64,000 nucleotides of DNA from Tabrizicola piscis (GCF_003940805.1 NZ_CP034328.1:3038001-3102000), one strand, 5' to 3'. Shown: positions 10,581 through 20,491, counted from the first letter of the stretch. Program-made: numbers and translations. Notes: generated by a model from the letters alone, not told the origin.

Positions 10581-11042
10581 TCAGTGCTTGGCCCGACTGC
10601 GCGCCTCGGACAATTCCGCGGTCGTGCGGCTAAGACGATCAGCGAGGACGCGGACAACCTCGATCGTCATTTCGGGGAAATCGACCAGCAGCTTGAAGAA
10701 GTTTTCTTTGCAGATCCGCAACGCCTCGACCTGGGTGGTGGCCTTTACAGTCGCGGTTCGGGCGACATCGCAGAGAATTGCAATTTCGCCGACGAAGGAG
10801 TTGCTTTCGACTTCGGCGACCTTGATCGGGCCGGTCGGGCCGTCCACCAGGATGTCAGCCTCGCCAGAAAGAATGACGTAGGCAGCGTCGCCATGGTCGC
10901 CCTGACGAAACAGGATCTCCCCCGCCCGGTAGGTCACCCGTTCGGACGTGAAGGCAAGCAGCTTCAGCTTGGCGGGCGACACGCCTGCGAACAGGGGCAC
11001 CTGCTTCAGCATTTTCACTTCGTCATTCAGCAGCATCGTCAT
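10581..11042 (-). CDS. Stand-alone cyclic-nucleotide-binding domain protein
   Basis: A 153-residue protein that is one cNMP-binding domain with short ends and no DNA-binding helix-turn-helix, so it is not a Crp-type transcription factor. The phosphate-binding cassette is intact: 'FVGEIAILCDVARTATVKA', with Glu86 for the ribose and Arg95 for the cyclic phosphate. The early 'LKQVPLFAGVSPAKL' is the usual lead-in. The C-terminal helix has leucine/valine spacing that could form a coiled coil or dock to a partner. It starts 39 bases after the ABC-like gene stops, so it is probably the sensor subunit for that protein. Confidence 0.9.
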   Translation of the reverse strand: MTMLLNDEVKMLKQVPLFAGVSPAKLKLLAFTSERVTYRAGEILFRQGDHGDAAYVILSGEADILVDGPTGPIKVAEVESNSFVGEIAILCDVARTATVKATTQVEALRICKENFFKLLVDFPEMTIEVVRVLADRLSRTTAELSEARSRAKH

Positions 11043-11081
11043 GCATTCCTCCGCGCATGTCGGACGATCTTCTTTCCGTGA

Positions 11082-13805
11082 TTATGCCGTGATCAGTTCC
11101 TTGAAGATACCGTTCTTTTGGACAAGGTCGGCGTGTGTTCCGTCCTCGACCAGCATTCCGCGGTCGAAAACGACGATTCGATCGAAGAACCTGGCTGCTG
11201 CAGGCTGTGACAGGACCCAGAGGATTGCTGGATCGCGTCCCTTGGCAGTAAGCAATGCCAACGCCTGTTGCGCGATTGCCTGCTGCGACCGTGAGTCGAG
11301 CGCAGACAGCGGACGGTTGAAGATGTAGTAGTCTGATCGGCGCAACAGGGCCCGCGCCATGCTGAGCTTTTGGCGCTGCACCGAAGTCAGCCGTTTGCCG
11401 CCCGCGCCAAGATGGAAATCCAACCCGATGATAAGCGCCGTGTCATAGAGCCCCAGCGGCTTCAACAGGCGTTCGACGGCGGCATAGATACGATCGCTGC
11501 CGTCACGATACTTCTGGCTGATCCGCCCGAAAAGCAGATTGTCGAGCAGACTGGACGAGGCGATGAACCGGGCCGGGTCGTAGACATTGAAGCCCTCGCG
11601 CAGGTCTGTCGGAAGCCCGGCATGGAACCGCTGGCGGAAGTCAACGACCTCGGACATCAGGTCTTCCGACATCAGGCCAAAGCGATAGCGGGGTTCGATA
11701 TAATCGAAGCTAAGGAGGATGATGCGGTCGCGCTCGGCCTCCGTGACGGCGACGCTGCCTGCGTCGATCTTCTGCAGCAGCGCCTGATAGGCCGGGATTT
11801 CGTCCGCGCGCATGAAGCTGAGCTGTTGAAAGAACGGGTGGTCTGGCGGCAGGTCGGCGAAAAGTTCGATGGCATTGCGGGCGATTTCCACCCCCATGTC
11901 GAAAAGCCGCCGCCCCAGACCAACACTTTTCAGGACCGAGCGGAAGTACGGGTTGTTGCCGATCCGGTCGGTGGTCAGGTCAGGATGGCTGGCGGTACCG
12001 AAAAGCATGTTCTCGATCACGGTCGCCTCGACGTTGTAGGCTCCGGGTTCGAAGGGGACGATCAGGCCGGCAAGGTCTTCGCGGGCCAGTTCTTCGCGGA
12101 GCACCTGGCGCATCGCCACGACCTTTTCGGCGAAGTCCGGATGGCGATCCAGCTGCACGGTGGATCGCAGCGCAAAGTTGAGCACGTCCCGGCTGAGGAT
12201 GACGGCATCGAGCACCTTTATGAGTTCCGCCATCAGATCTTCTTCTGACGTCAGCCCGAGGCCGGGATAATCAATCCAGCCGAAGGAAAGGTCGAAATCC
12301 GGGTTGCCGGCAAGCTCTGCCTCGCTGCGCTCCCACTCCCGATGTGCTTGTTCCGAGGCGGATGGGGGCACAGGGGGCGCCGAGATCGGGGCGTTCTTCA
12401 GGGCATAAAGCAGGTTGTCGAGCACCGTTCCGTAGAAGAAATAGCCATCCGGGCCGACATAGGTAATCGCGCGGCCCGCGATGGATTCAGGCAATGTCAG
12501 CAGGTCGACATCGCCCGCCGTCGCCCGCCCGGAACTTGGCCAGACGCTGCGCGTCAGAACTTCGGCCAGGACGTCGCCACCTGCGCCAGAATTGCCGACC
12601 ACCGCAACCTTTTCGCCCGGGTGCAGGGCAAAGTTGACCCGCTCCAAGGACATGGCACCGCTTTCGTCGATCACGCTGAGGTCAGAGGTCGCCAGCGGAG
12701 GCCGAAGTTTGCCTTCGGCAGGTTCGGACGAAATCTGATGACGTGAAGGGTCGATCAGGTCGTCGATCAGGAACTGCTGGGTCACGGTCTGGTACTTGAC
12801 GATGACGTCCTGACGGTTCTGGTCCCAGTCAATCAGCTCTTTTAACGGTCCGGGAAGATCCTTGTAGGCACCGATCACCGCGACCAACTGGCCGATATCC
12901 AGCCGACCGTTCAGGGCCAGATAGCCGCCAACTGCGTAGAACAGGAAGGGCGTGACCGAGGCGAGGAAGTTGTTGATGAACTTGACCAGAAACTTCCACT
13001 GGTAGATGTCGAAGCGGATCTTGAAGATCCGGCCAAGCCGGGCCGAAATGTCGGCGCGTTCATAGTTTGTCGTGTCATAGGCGTGGATCGTGCCGATGCC
13101 ATCGAAGATCTCGCTGACCCGACCGGCAAGTTCCCGGGCTGTAAGCTGGCGTTCGCGGCCAAGCACCAGCAGGCGGCGGCGCATCCGCGGGATGATGAAC
13201 ACCTGCACCATGACAAGGGAAAGCGTGATCAGGCCAAGCGGCACGCTTTGCACGAAGATGAAGGCCAGCGCGGTCAGCGCCTGCCCACCCAGCAGGGCCG
13301 GGGATACAAAGGCATCTCCGGTAAAGCCGCCGATCGGCTCTACCTCGTCCTTGACCATGGTGGACACTTCGGCCGCCTTCATCCGCTTGAATGCGGTGGG
13401 GGGAAAGCGAAGGATGTGGTCGACAAGGGTATAGCGAAGCCGCCGCAAAAGCCGTTCGCCCAGTCTGCCCTTGTAGGTGTTGATATAAAACTTGAACCAG
13501 CCATTCACGATGACCAGAAGCAGGAACACAAAGCTGAGTGCGAAAAGCGTTTCGAGACGGTCAAGCTGGACGCCGGGAAACAACGTCACCTCGCCCAGCC
13601 AAGGCAGGTCAAAAACAAGCCGCATGAAAAGCTGGGTGTCGTCGGGGCTGGCGAACCCCTCGCCCTGAATCGGGCCGTTGACGATCTCCTTGGGGAGATT
13701 GAACGACATGTAATAGGGGATCATCGAGAGTGCGACAATCGACAGGATCCAGAACTGCTGTACCCGCGTATGCTTCCAGATATAGCGGGTCAGGTTTTCA
13801 TCCAT
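11082..13805 (-). CDS. ABC-exporter-like membrane protein with degenerate ATPase domain
   Basis: A 907-residue protein. I chose the ATG at 13805 (MDENLTRY), with AGGAAAG upstream, over a frame starting at 13874. Residues 1-340 form an exporter-type membrane domain with about six helices. The remainder resembles an ABC ATPase but lacks the catalytic residues. The P-loop is GNSGAGGD (404-411), with the lysine and Ser/Thr replaced. The signature is LTSVQRQ (806-812), Walker B is YYIFNRP (826-832) with Asp and Glu replaced, and the switch histidine region reads 'VLSQPAAA'. About 350 residues separate P-loop and signature and hold three related motifs: TVLDNLLYA (460), TVIENMLFG (595) and SLLDNLLFG (752). 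It probably does not hydrolyse ATP. Its neighbours suggest a membrane effector or receptor gated by a cyclic nucleotide. Confidence 0.88.
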   Translation of the reverse strand: MDENLTRYIWKHTRVQQFWILSIVALSMIPYYMSFNLPKEIVNGPIQGEGFASPDDTQLFMRLVFDLPWLGEVTLFPGVQLDRLETLFALSFVFLLLVIVNGWFKFYINTYKGRLGERLLRRLRYTLVDHILRFPPTAFKRMKAAEVSTMVKDEVEPIGGFTGDAFVSPALLGGQALTALAFIFVQSVPLGLITLSLVMVQVFIIPRMRRRLLVLGRERQLTARELAGRVSEIFDGIGTIHAYDTTNYERADISARLGRIFKIRFDIYQWKFLVKFINNFLASVTPFLFYAVGGYLALNGRLDIGQLVAVIGAYKDLPGPLKELIDWDQNRQDVIVKYQTVTQQFLIDDLIDPSRHQISSEPAEGKLRPPLATSDLSVIDESGAMSLERVNFALHPGEKVAVVGNSGAGGDVLAEVLTRSVWPSSGRATAGDVDLLTLPESIAGRAITYVGPDGYFFYGTVLDNLLYALKNAPISAPPVPPSASEQAHREWERSEAELAGNPDFDLSFGWIDYPGLGLTSEEDLMAELIKVLDAVILSRDVLNFALRSTVQLDRHPDFAEKVVAMRQVLREELAREDLAGLIVPFEPGAYNVEATVIENMLFGTASHPDLTTDRIGNNPYFRSVLKSVGLGRRLFDMGVEIARNAIELFADLPPDHPFFQQLSFMRADEIPAYQALLQKIDAGSVAVTEAERDRIILLSFDYIEPRYRFGLMSEDLMSEVVDFRQRFHAGLPTDLREGFNVYDPARFIASSSLLDNLLFGRISQKYRDGSDRIYAAVERLLKPLGLYDTALIIGLDFHLGAGGKRLTSVQRQKLSMARALLRRSDYYIFNRPLSALDSRSQQAIAQQALALLTAKGRDPAILWVLSQPAAARFFDRIVVFDRGMLVEDGTHADLVQKNGIFKELITA

Positions 13806-13923
13806 GATCGGTCGTCGACTTTCCTGACAGGCGAAGGTGGGGCAAACGGTGCACGCTAAGGGAGGACCTCGCATAGCGGGGATCGAGGATGTCGAAGCGG
13901 CATTTTGCGAGAGTTTCGCGCAG

Positions 13924-15120
13924 TCAAACCTGATCGTTGGTTGTTTTCAAGCGGTTTTCGCCGCGCTGTCGGACCATGGCCTTCATGCGCACTGCGGCCT
14001 CGGCATAGCCACCTGAGGCACCATCGATGAAGTGCATGTGGTCCCGACTGAGTGCGGAGGGAACAATGCAGGTCACAAGGGCCGAGTCCTGCCGGTGGAG
14101 CCCGTAATCACACAGATTGCGCGCGGCGGCATCCGCCAGCATCGCCTCGATCCGCGACAGGTCAGCTGCGTCGACATCGACGGTCATCTTCAACCCGTCA
14201 TCGAACTTGCGGAAATCCGTGTTGTGGACGAATTGACGTGCATAGGACCGCGCGTTGAAACCGCCGAGGGACAGCCGCGTCCAATACAGGACGTAAGTGA
14301 GGATGATCTGCGCCATGACTGCGATCCGGGTCCTAAGCGCCTTGCCACGCGGCGCGGTGGCGCGCACCTCGGGTTCGACGCCAGCAAAGCTGAGCATGGG
14401 TTGCGGGCCTTCGTCGGGCAAGGGGTTCCCGGTACTGCCGGCCGTGTTCAGGATGGCGACCAGATCGGCAACCAAAGCCCGGAAGCTTTCAGGCGTGGCA
14501 TCGGTTCCCGGAACTGCGATGACGGAGACGATATTGCCGTTCCGGGCAGCCAGTGGGTTCCAGCGGCAGGAAAGCCCGGTCAGGTCGGGGCGGCTGCCCG
14601 GCTCGGCCGGGGCAATGGTGTATGCCCCCGCCTTCATCTGCGCCTCGGCCCAGGAAGAGCCGCCACCCGCAAACATCGCAAAGGTAAGGTCTGGACCGGT
14701 CCGGAAGCGGGCGACCTGCACGTCCAGACCTTGGGCCCGGATGGCCGACAGCGGCACGATGGCCACGCGCATCGTCAGGCCCAGGTCCTCGCTGATCCAG
14801 CGGGCGACTGCGGCAAGTGCCGTGCGCGTCTGGTCCTCGGCCCAGCCGGGTACGGCGATCACCGCGCCGTCGCCGCCGAAGACAAAGGGATAGTCCATCC
14901 GCCCCAGCGTGTTCAGCACTGCCGTGATCACGGACGCGCCGGCCATGTTGACCATCTTGTACTTGCCCATCGCAATCGCCTCGCTGGATGAGACGACATC
15001 GGCAACGGCGAGTATCCAGTCATCAGGCAGGGCGCGGTAGCGTGATACGTCCGCGACATCGCCGAAATCGGTGAAGACCGGCAAGGTGTCGATGTAGTCG
15101 GGCGCGATGTCGGCCGTCAT
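13924..15120 (-). CDS. DUF3095 family protein, candidate nucleotide cyclase
   Basis: A 398-residue soluble protein. The ATG at 15120 has ACAGGAGT ten bases upstream, so I prefer it to the longer frame from 15333. I recognise the family as DUF3095, which has no established function known to me. Residues 34-92 read like a GGDEF/class III cyclase core: 'WILAVADVV' with Asp41, a helix containing 'GKYKMVNMAG', then 'FVFGGDGAVIAVPG' with Asp84, matching the two metal-binding aspartates and the GGD hairpin. It is the first gene of the minus-strand set, and the next genes encode a membrane ABC-like protein, a cNMP-binding protein and a hydrolase. Synthesis of a cyclic mono- or oligonucleotide is inference from that pattern. 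Confidence 0.75.
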   Translation of the reverse strand: MTADIAPDYIDTLPVFTDFGDVADVSRYRALPDDWILAVADVVSSSEAIAMGKYKMVNMAGASVITAVLNTLGRMDYPFVFGGDGAVIAVPGWAEDQTRTALAAVARWISEDLGLTMRVAIVPLSAIRAQGLDVQVARFRTGPDLTFAMFAGGGSSWAEAQMKAGAYTIAPAEPGSRPDLTGLSCRWNPLAARNGNIVSVIAVPGTDATPESFRALVADLVAILNTAGSTGNPLPDEGPQPMLSFAGVEPEVRATAPRGKALRTRIAVMAQIILTYVLYWTRLSLGGFNARSYARQFVHNTDFRKFDDGLKMTVDVDAADLSRIEAMLADAAARNLCDYGLHRQDSALVTCIVPSALSRDHMHFIDGASGGYAEAAVRMKAMVRQRGENRLKTTNDQV

Positions 15121-15438
15121 TAGGGGCACTCCTGTCGCGCGGGTCGGGGCGCGTCGCATAAGGATAGGGTTTGCGACCGGTTTATGGAATGGGACTGCAC
15201 TTTCACAATCAGGTAGCCGCCGGGTCTTGTCTGCGGTGCGAAGGCCGGATGTTCGCTGGAGCAGGTCCGGGGCAGGTCCCGGGCAGGCGCAATACCATCG
15301 GACCGCTGTGGGCGGGCAACCCGATGTCTGCAAGTGTTGCCGTAGACAGTTCCACCATCCATGCTACCTTTGCATCCTGCGTTGCGGGGTCAAACCAGCC
15401 TGGCAGAAAGTTGCAGTGTTCAGTGAGATAGACGCCGA
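15121..15438 (+). other. Divergent intergenic region between the DUF3095 and antiporter genes
   Basis: This 318-base stretch separates two divergent genes and must hold both promoters. The minus-strand ribosome site ACAGGAGT lies just upstream of 15120, and a plus-strand GAGATAG lies before 15439. Short open frames on both strands (for example 15171-15431) have no ribosome site or recognisable product. No clear palindrome or terminator was seen. Confidence 0.5.
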
Positions 15439-16524
15439 ATGACACCCGCATCCGGAACGCCATGGTGGTCTTGGGCCGCCCCGACAGTCGCCATCCTGAT
15501 CGGAGCGGTTGGATTGCTGGCTTTGCACGGCGAGATTCCGGCAATCGGTTTCGTCGTCGCGGTTCCCGTGCTTTTCGCCGCTGTCTTCGCCGCTGTGCAC
15601 CATGCCGAAACCGTCGCCCATCGAATAGGCCAACCGTTCGGGTCCATTCTGCTGGCCCTGGCTGTCACTGTGATCGAAGTGTCGCTGATCGTGTCGATGC
15701 TGCTTTCCTCGCCCGAGACCGACAGCAGCATCGCCCGCGATACCGTCTTTGCCGCAATCATGATCGTGCTGAACGGGATTGTCGGGTTGTGCCTGCTGAT
15801 CGGTGGTATCCGGTTTCACGAGCAGGTCTTTCAGGCCCGAAGTGCAAGTGCGGCTCTGGGCGTTCTTGGGACACTTGCGGTCCTTGGTCTTGTGCTGCCG
15901 AACTATACGACAACGACCCCGGGCCCAAGTTACGCCCCTGCCCAGCTTGTCTTTGTGGCCGTCGTGTCCTTGGCGCTTTATGGCCTGTTTCTGTATGTGC
16001 AGACGGTACGGCACAAGGATGCCTTCCTGGATGGCGACGCAGATGACGATCAGCATGCGCCGCCGGACCGCCGCACTTTCCTGATCGCGCTTGCCCTTCT
16101 GCCGCTGTCGCTGCTGGCCGTTGTCCTGTTGGCCGAGGTTCTGGCCCATCCGGTCGAAGCTGCCATTGTCCGGTCCGGCTTTCCCGAAGCCCTGATTGGC
16201 GTCATCATCGCGCTGGTCGTGCTGATGCCGGAAGGACTTGCATCCGTGCGGGCAGCGCGGGCGAACCGGCTGCAGACCAGCATCAACCTGGCCTTGGGGT
16301 CGGCGCTGGCCAGTCTTTGCCTGACCATCCCGACGGTGGCGGTCTTGTCGATCGCCATGGGCCAAACCCTGATCCTCGGTCTTGAGGCTGAACATCTGGT
16401 GCTGCTTTTGCTGTCGCTGTTCATGGCGACGCTTACCCTGGCCACGGGCCGGACGACGGTGCTTCAGGGCGGCGTTCACCTGGTGATCTTCTTCGCCTTT
16501 CTGACGATTGCCGCGATTCCGTAG
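15439..16524 (+). CDS. chaA: Calcium/sodium-proton antiporter, ChaA family
   Basis: An inner-membrane cation/H+ exchanger of the CaCA superfamily, 361 residues with about ten helices. Two inverted halves each carry the conserved acidic repeat: 'FGSILLALAVTVIEVSL' in the first and 'LIGVIIALVVLMPEGLASV' in the second. A histidine/acid patch 'VHHAETVAHRIG' precedes the first repeat and an acidic loop 'DGDADDDQHAPPD' splits the halves, both seen in ChaA. It exports Na+, Ca2+ or K+ at alkaline pH in relatives. It sits alone, transcribed away from the DUF3095 gene and towards dabA. Confidence 0.88.
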   Translation: MTPASGTPWWSWAAPTVAILIGAVGLLALHGEIPAIGFVVAVPVLFAAVFAAVHHAETVAHRIGQPFGSILLALAVTVIEVSLIVSMLLSSPETDSSIARDTVFAAIMIVLNGIVGLCLLIGGIRFHEQVFQARSASAALGVLGTLAVLGLVLPNYTTTTPGPSYAPAQLVFVAVVSLALYGLFLYVQTVRHKDAFLDGDADDDQHAPPDRRTFLIALALLPLSLLAVVLLAEVLAHPVEAAIVRSGFPEALIGVIIALVVLMPEGLASVRAARANRLQTSINLALGSALASLCLTIPTVAVLSIAMGQTLILGLEAEHLVLLLLSLFMATLTLATGRTTVLQGGVHLVIFFAFLTIAAIP

Positions 16525-16545
16525 CCCAACCCGCAGTCAGGGGTA

Positions 16546-18933
16546 TCAGCGCGGGGAATTGCCGGGGTCGGGCGGTGGCAGCCCCTCCCACATCAACCCC
16601 GGGCGATAGCGGGCGGTGATCTGGCCGCCGCTCAGCGCAAGAAGATGCAGCCAGCCGTTGTCGAACAGCGCCCGCACGCCGTCATGCTTACGCAGGATGT
16701 CGGTCATCGCCTCGACCGGTGCCTCGACCATGACAGTCAGGCGCAACGCGTCATGCACGGCATTTGCGCCGTCATGCACGGTCTGGAACGGCAGGCCGGG
16801 GCGGAGGAGGCCGCCATTGCCCTCGACCACGCCGATGCCGCCTACGACGTTGTGGATCAGCTTGTTGCCGCCGCCAAAGACCTGTGGCGCCACGGTTGAC
16901 CCGTAGTATTGCAGGCTGATCCAGCTGGCGACCACGACCGGGGCGGTCAGGATCAGTTCCAGCGTGCCAAAGCCTTCGTCGGCAGTCCAATCATAGCTGT
17001 GCAGGAAGGCACGGCCCTGCAGGTCGCGCCCGGCGGTCGCAGACCGGGGGGCTGCGATGAAGGCCGCGCAACCGGCGAGGCCCCATTCGGGCCGGACCTC
17101 GGCCCAGTCGGTGGCGCGGTGGGCAAGGGTTGCGCCCTTGGCCCCCGGCAAACGCAGCGCGCGTTCCGCCCGTGACTGGTGCGCGGCGGCGGCTAGCCAA
17201 CCCTCGGCCCGGGCCAGATCGGCGGCGTGGCCGGGGGCGGGCGCGTCGGGATACAGCGTGACCTGATCGGTCACTGTATCATGCAGGCCCGCGACAAAGA
17301 GCGTGTCATCCGGCAGCGTCAGGCCCTGTGCAGGCAGACCGGCGCGGGTTTCCGGGTCGTTCAGAAGGGCGGCAAGCAGCCGGGCCGAAACCTCGCCGGT
17401 CTGGCCGCAGCAGGCACCGCAGTGATAGGCGCTTTCATGCGGGTTGTTCGTCACCTGCGCGCCATGGCCGACCAGCAGGACAAAGCGGGCGTGCCCGCTC
17501 GTCATGCTCATCGCGCGCAGGACAGCGGCAGCGGTCTGGGCCTTTTGCTCTGGCGTCAACAGTACTTCCATCCGGGGCATTGGGCTGGGGGCAAGCCCCT
17601 TGGCCCCCAGCCCCAGGGCATCGCGCACCAGCTTGCCGCCGTAGACGGGACCTGCCGCCTCGACAAAGGCGAAGGAGGAGACCGCCGCTTGCCGGAACCG
17701 GCCCCAGGCACGGGTCGCGCGGGCCTTGATCCGGATGGCCGCTTCGGCTTCGTCATTGCCGTGGCTGGTTGAGGTCAGCGCGGGGTTCAGAAGGGCGGGC
17801 AGATGGGCCTGCGCCTCATTCGTGCCCGCAGGCCGATGGGCGAGGGGCAGGCCGAAGAACCCGGCAAAGCCCAGCGTCTCGATCCCTTGATCCTGCCCTT
17901 CCAGCGCGCGGCGCAGCACTTCGGACCGCACGTCGATGCAGAAGGCGGCCTGCACCGCGGGCCGGTCCGTGCGGGCTATGGGCCCTGACAGAAGCGTGGC
18001 GAGCTTGCGCTGATGCGCCCGTTCCGCGGCCTCTTGCAGGACAGCGTCCAGCGCCTGATCGGCCGTCGCCATCAGCGGTGTGGCATGGGCGGCAACCGTG
18101 GCCTGCCAGCACTCTGCGAGGGTCGGGCAATGGGCCAGAAGGGCTTCTTCCCAGATCAGCCGGATCGCCAGAAGGTCGGTGAGCGTCGTGTCGCTGTGGC
18201 CCTTCAGTTCCGCCTGCCACAGCAGCCAGCGGGCATGCTGCGGCCAGCCGCCGAGGTCAACCAGCAGCCGGTGAAAGACGGTCTCGGCGGCAGCGGCGGT
18301 CAGGCCCAGCCGGTCGGCGGCGCGCCCAATGGAACGCTGGGCCGTGTCGGGCGCTTCGGCGACATGGGCGGAAAAGCCGGTCAACCCGGCAATTTCGGGC
18401 GTCAGGTCATGGGTCGCCCATTCCCGCCAGGCGGCAAAGGCGCCATGCCCCGGACGCGGAGCCCAAAGCGCCTGACCCCGGTCGAAGTACCCCGCCGCCC
18501 AAAGGCCAAAGCTACGGGCGATGATGGAGGGCCAGTCGGTACCGGTCACCCGCGCCGCCAGGTCCGCCACGGTGGGCAGTGCCTGCGGTGCGGGGGCTGG
18601 CACAAGCATCCGGGTTTTCAGCCAGGCCAGATCCTGCGGCTTGACCGGCGCGGGCGAGGCGATCAGCGCAGCGGCAAGGTCGTCATCGCTGATCTCGCCC
18701 GCCGTGACCCGTGCGGCAAGATCGGCCCGCGGCAAGGTCAATCCAACCCCCGCCGCCCGGGACAGGCGGGCCGAAGCTTGGGACAGATTTTCCTGCGTCT
18801 GGCCCAGAAACGGGTTCACCGCAACGGTGGCATCCAACGGAAAGGCAGGCGGGATCTGGCGCGCGGCGGCTTCGGCGGCGGCAAGGATCTCCGCTGCCAT
18901 GGCGGGGGCAATCGGGGTTTGGGAGTCAAACAT
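16546..18933 (-). CDS. dabA: DabA, catalytic subunit of the inorganic-carbon pump (DUF2309)
   Basis: Carbonic-anhydrase-like cytoplasmic subunit that traps CO2 as bicarbonate using the ion gradient coupled through DabB. It is 795 residues from the ATG at 18933, preceded by AGAGG. The zinc and catalytic residues are visible: Cys332 and Asp334 in 'FCIDVRSE', His490 in '[11 protein letters not shown]' and Cys505 in 'YHCGACCG'. The 15-residue His-Cys spacing and the CxD pair match the characterised DabA. The stop of dabB lies 13 bases upstream of its start, so the pair form one operon, with a LysR regulator transcribed divergently from dabB. Confidence 0.93.
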   Translation of the reverse strand: MFDSQTPIAPAMAAEILAAAEAAARQIPPAFPLDATVAVNPFLGQTQENLSQASARLSRAAGVGLTLPRADLAARVTAGEISDDDLAAALIASPAPVKPQDLAWLKTRMLVPAPAPQALPTVADLAARVTGTDWPSIIARSFGLWAAGYFDRGQALWAPRPGHGAFAAWREWATHDLTPEIAGLTGFSAHVAEAPDTAQRSIGRAADRLGLTAAAAETVFHRLLVDLGGWPQHARWLLWQAELKGHSDTTLTDLLAIRLIWEEALLAHCPTLAECWQATVAAHATPLMATADQALDAVLQEAAERAHQRKLATLLSGPIARTDRPAVQAAFCIDVRSEVLRRALEGQDQGIETLGFAGFFGLPLAHRPAGTNEAQAHLPALLNPALTSTSHGNDEAEAAIRIKARATRAWGRFRQAAVSSFAFVEAAGPVYGGKLVRDALGLGAKGLAPSPMPRMEVLLTPEQKAQTAAAVLRAMSMTSGHARFVLLVGHGAQVTNNPHESAYHCGACCGQTGEVSARLLAALLNDPETRAGLPAQGLTLPDDTLFVAGLHDTVTDQVTLYPDAPAPGHAADLARAEGWLAAAAHQSRAERALRLPGAKGATLAHRATDWAEVRPEWGLAGCAAFIAAPRSATAGRDLQGRAFLHSYDWTADEGFGTLELILTAPVVVASWISLQYYGSTVAPQVFGGGNKLIHNVVGGIGVVEGNGGLLRPGLPFQTVHDGANAVHDALRLTVMVEAPVEAMTDILRKHDGVRALFDNGWLHLLALSGGQITARYRPGLMWEGLPPPDPGNSPR

Positions 18934-18946
18934 GGGAACCTCTGGA

Positions 18947-20491
18947 TCAGGATTTCGGGGACGTCCGGAAGCCACCGGTCAGGCGGTCCAGAAGCGCGTT
19001 AAGGTATAGGCCGTTCGCCAGATGGACCCGCAGACCGGCGGTTGCCGGGTGATGCGCCCACAGCGGGAACAGTGACTGAGCAAAGGCCACAAGGCCAAAG
19101 GACAGGACTGCCAGCACGATCAGCGCCCATTCCAGCGCGCCTGCGATGGGGGCGGCGGGCAGGGACGGGCCCCAGACGGTTTGTGCCACCACCTGAAACC
19201 CGAAATAGGCCAGTGCTGCGCCAAGCGAGGCGGCCACCGTCCGCCGCGTCAGTGCACCGGGCGCTGTATCGGCAAGGCCTTGGGCGATCAGATAGGACAC
19301 GCCGAAGATCAGGATCGCCCCCAGCGCCAGCGCCTGCGGCGACTTTTCCCCGACCAGCGCGGTAAACCCCGTTGCAACGGCTGCATAAAGCACCAACGCC
19401 AGCCCGAAGGACCGTGCCACTGCCGCAAGGCCCGGCACAGCCACCGGGCCGGGTTTGCGGATGGCGTTGACCGCATGGATTGCTCCACCCGACGACAGGA
19501 AGGCATGCGCCTTGTAAAGCGAATGGGCGACGATGTGCAAAAGCGCCAGCGCCCAAAGCCCCAGCCCGCATTGCAAAAGCATGAAGCCCATCTGCGCCAC
19601 AGTGGACCACGCAAGCGCGGTCTTGACTGCACTTTGCGTCAGCATCACCAGCGCACCGAAGAGGGCCGTCAACCCGCCGATCAGGGCCAGCGCCGCCATC
19701 GCGCCGGCGCTGTTCTGCACCAGCCCCGCCAGCGTGATCAGCAGAACCCCGCCCGAGTTGATGATGCCCGCATGCAAAAGGGCTGAAACCGGGGTTGGCG
19801 CCTCCATCACCTCGGTCAGCCAACCGTGTACGGGGAAGGCCGCAGTCTTGAGGACAGCCGCCAGCACCAGAAGGCCCACCGCCACCTGCGCCAGCACGGG
19901 CAGGCTGGCTGCGGTGGTCAGGGCTGCGATGTCCACGGTGCCGAAGCTGTGCCACAGAAGGAGCGCCGCAAGGATCAGCGCCAGATCACCCGCGCCCCAG
20001 ACCCGGGTGAACTTGGCCGCCGCGCGCCGCGCCTCGGCCCGGTCGGGGTAGAACAGGAGGAGTTGCCGCAGCACTAGCCCGGTCGCCACAAAGCTTGCGA
20101 CCAGTACTGGCAGGCTTGCGGCCTGTACCAGAGCTAGAACCACCGCGATGGTCGTCAGGGTCAGGGCGTGAAACCAGCCCTCGCGCGCTTCGCCATCCAG
20201 ATAGCGGCGGGAGTAGCGGACCACGACCCAGCCGACGAAGGCGACCAGAAGCGCCATGGTCGCGCTGACAGCATCCAGTCGCACGACCGGCGCATCGCCC
20301 AAAGTCAGGACCATCGGGCCGGCAAACCAAAGCTGTGCAAGCCCGCCAAGCCCAAGGCCGAGGGCGGCGAGGGCCGCAGCTTCCGCCAGCAGAGGCAGGC
20401 GGCCGGGTCGGCGACCGGGACGTGCGAGGAACAAAAGCGCCGCCACCAGCAGCAACAGGGGGGCAAGGGCAATAAGGGGAATGGGTGTCAT
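18947..20491 (-). CDS. dabB: DabB, proton-conducting membrane subunit of the inorganic-carbon pump
   Basis: A 514-residue membrane protein of the NuoL/MrpA family that couples cation flow to DabA. It has about 13-14 hydrophobic helices. The family core is seen in '[21 protein letters not shown]'-type sequence (here '[18 protein letters not shown]'), with the Lys/Glu/His residues used for proton movement, and in '[14 protein letters not shown]'. Its pairing with dabA just downstream distinguishes it from a respiratory complex I subunit. CGGAG precedes the ATG. Likely controlled by the divergent LysR protein. Confidence 0.92.
   Translation of the reverse strand: MTPIPLIALAPLLLLVAALLFLARPGRRPGRLPLLAEAAALAALGLGLGGLAQLWFAGPMVLTLGDAPVVRLDAVSATMALLVAFVGWVVVRYSRRYLDGEAREGWFHALTLTTIAVVLALVQAASLPVLVASFVATGLVLRQLLLFYPDRAEARRAAAKFTRVWGAGDLALILAALLLWHSFGTVDIAALTTAASLPVLAQVAVGLLVLAAVLKTAAFPVHGWLTEVMEAPTPVSALLHAGIINSGGVLLITLAGLVQNSAGAMAALALIGGLTALFGALVMLTQSAVKTALAWSTVAQMGFMLLQCGLGLWALALLHIVAHSLYKAHAFLSSGGAIHAVNAIRKPGPVAVPGLAAVARSFGLALVLYAAVATGFTALVGEKSPQALALGAILIFGVSYLIAQGLADTAPGALTRRTVAASLGAALAYFGFQVVAQTVWGPSLPAAPIAGALEWALIVLAVLSFGLVAFAQSLFPLWAHHPATAGLRVHLANGLYLNALLDRLTGGFRTSPKS

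Noticed and set aside
10338..11081. 247-codon plus-strand frame
   Set aside because: Lies antisense to the cyclic-nucleotide-binding gene, whose motifs are clear; a GC-rich shadow.
13083..13859. Long plus-strand frame over the ABC-like gene
   Set aside because: Antisense shadow; composition is His/Gly/Asp-rich as expected from the complement of a membrane domain.
15364..16479. 371-codon minus-strand frame
   Set aside because: Antisense to the ChaA-type antiporter; Gln/Asp/Arg-rich, no motif.
18999..19955. 318-codon frame on the dabB strand in another frame
   Set aside because: Gly/Arg/Pro-rich shadow of dabB, which has an intact membrane-protein reading.
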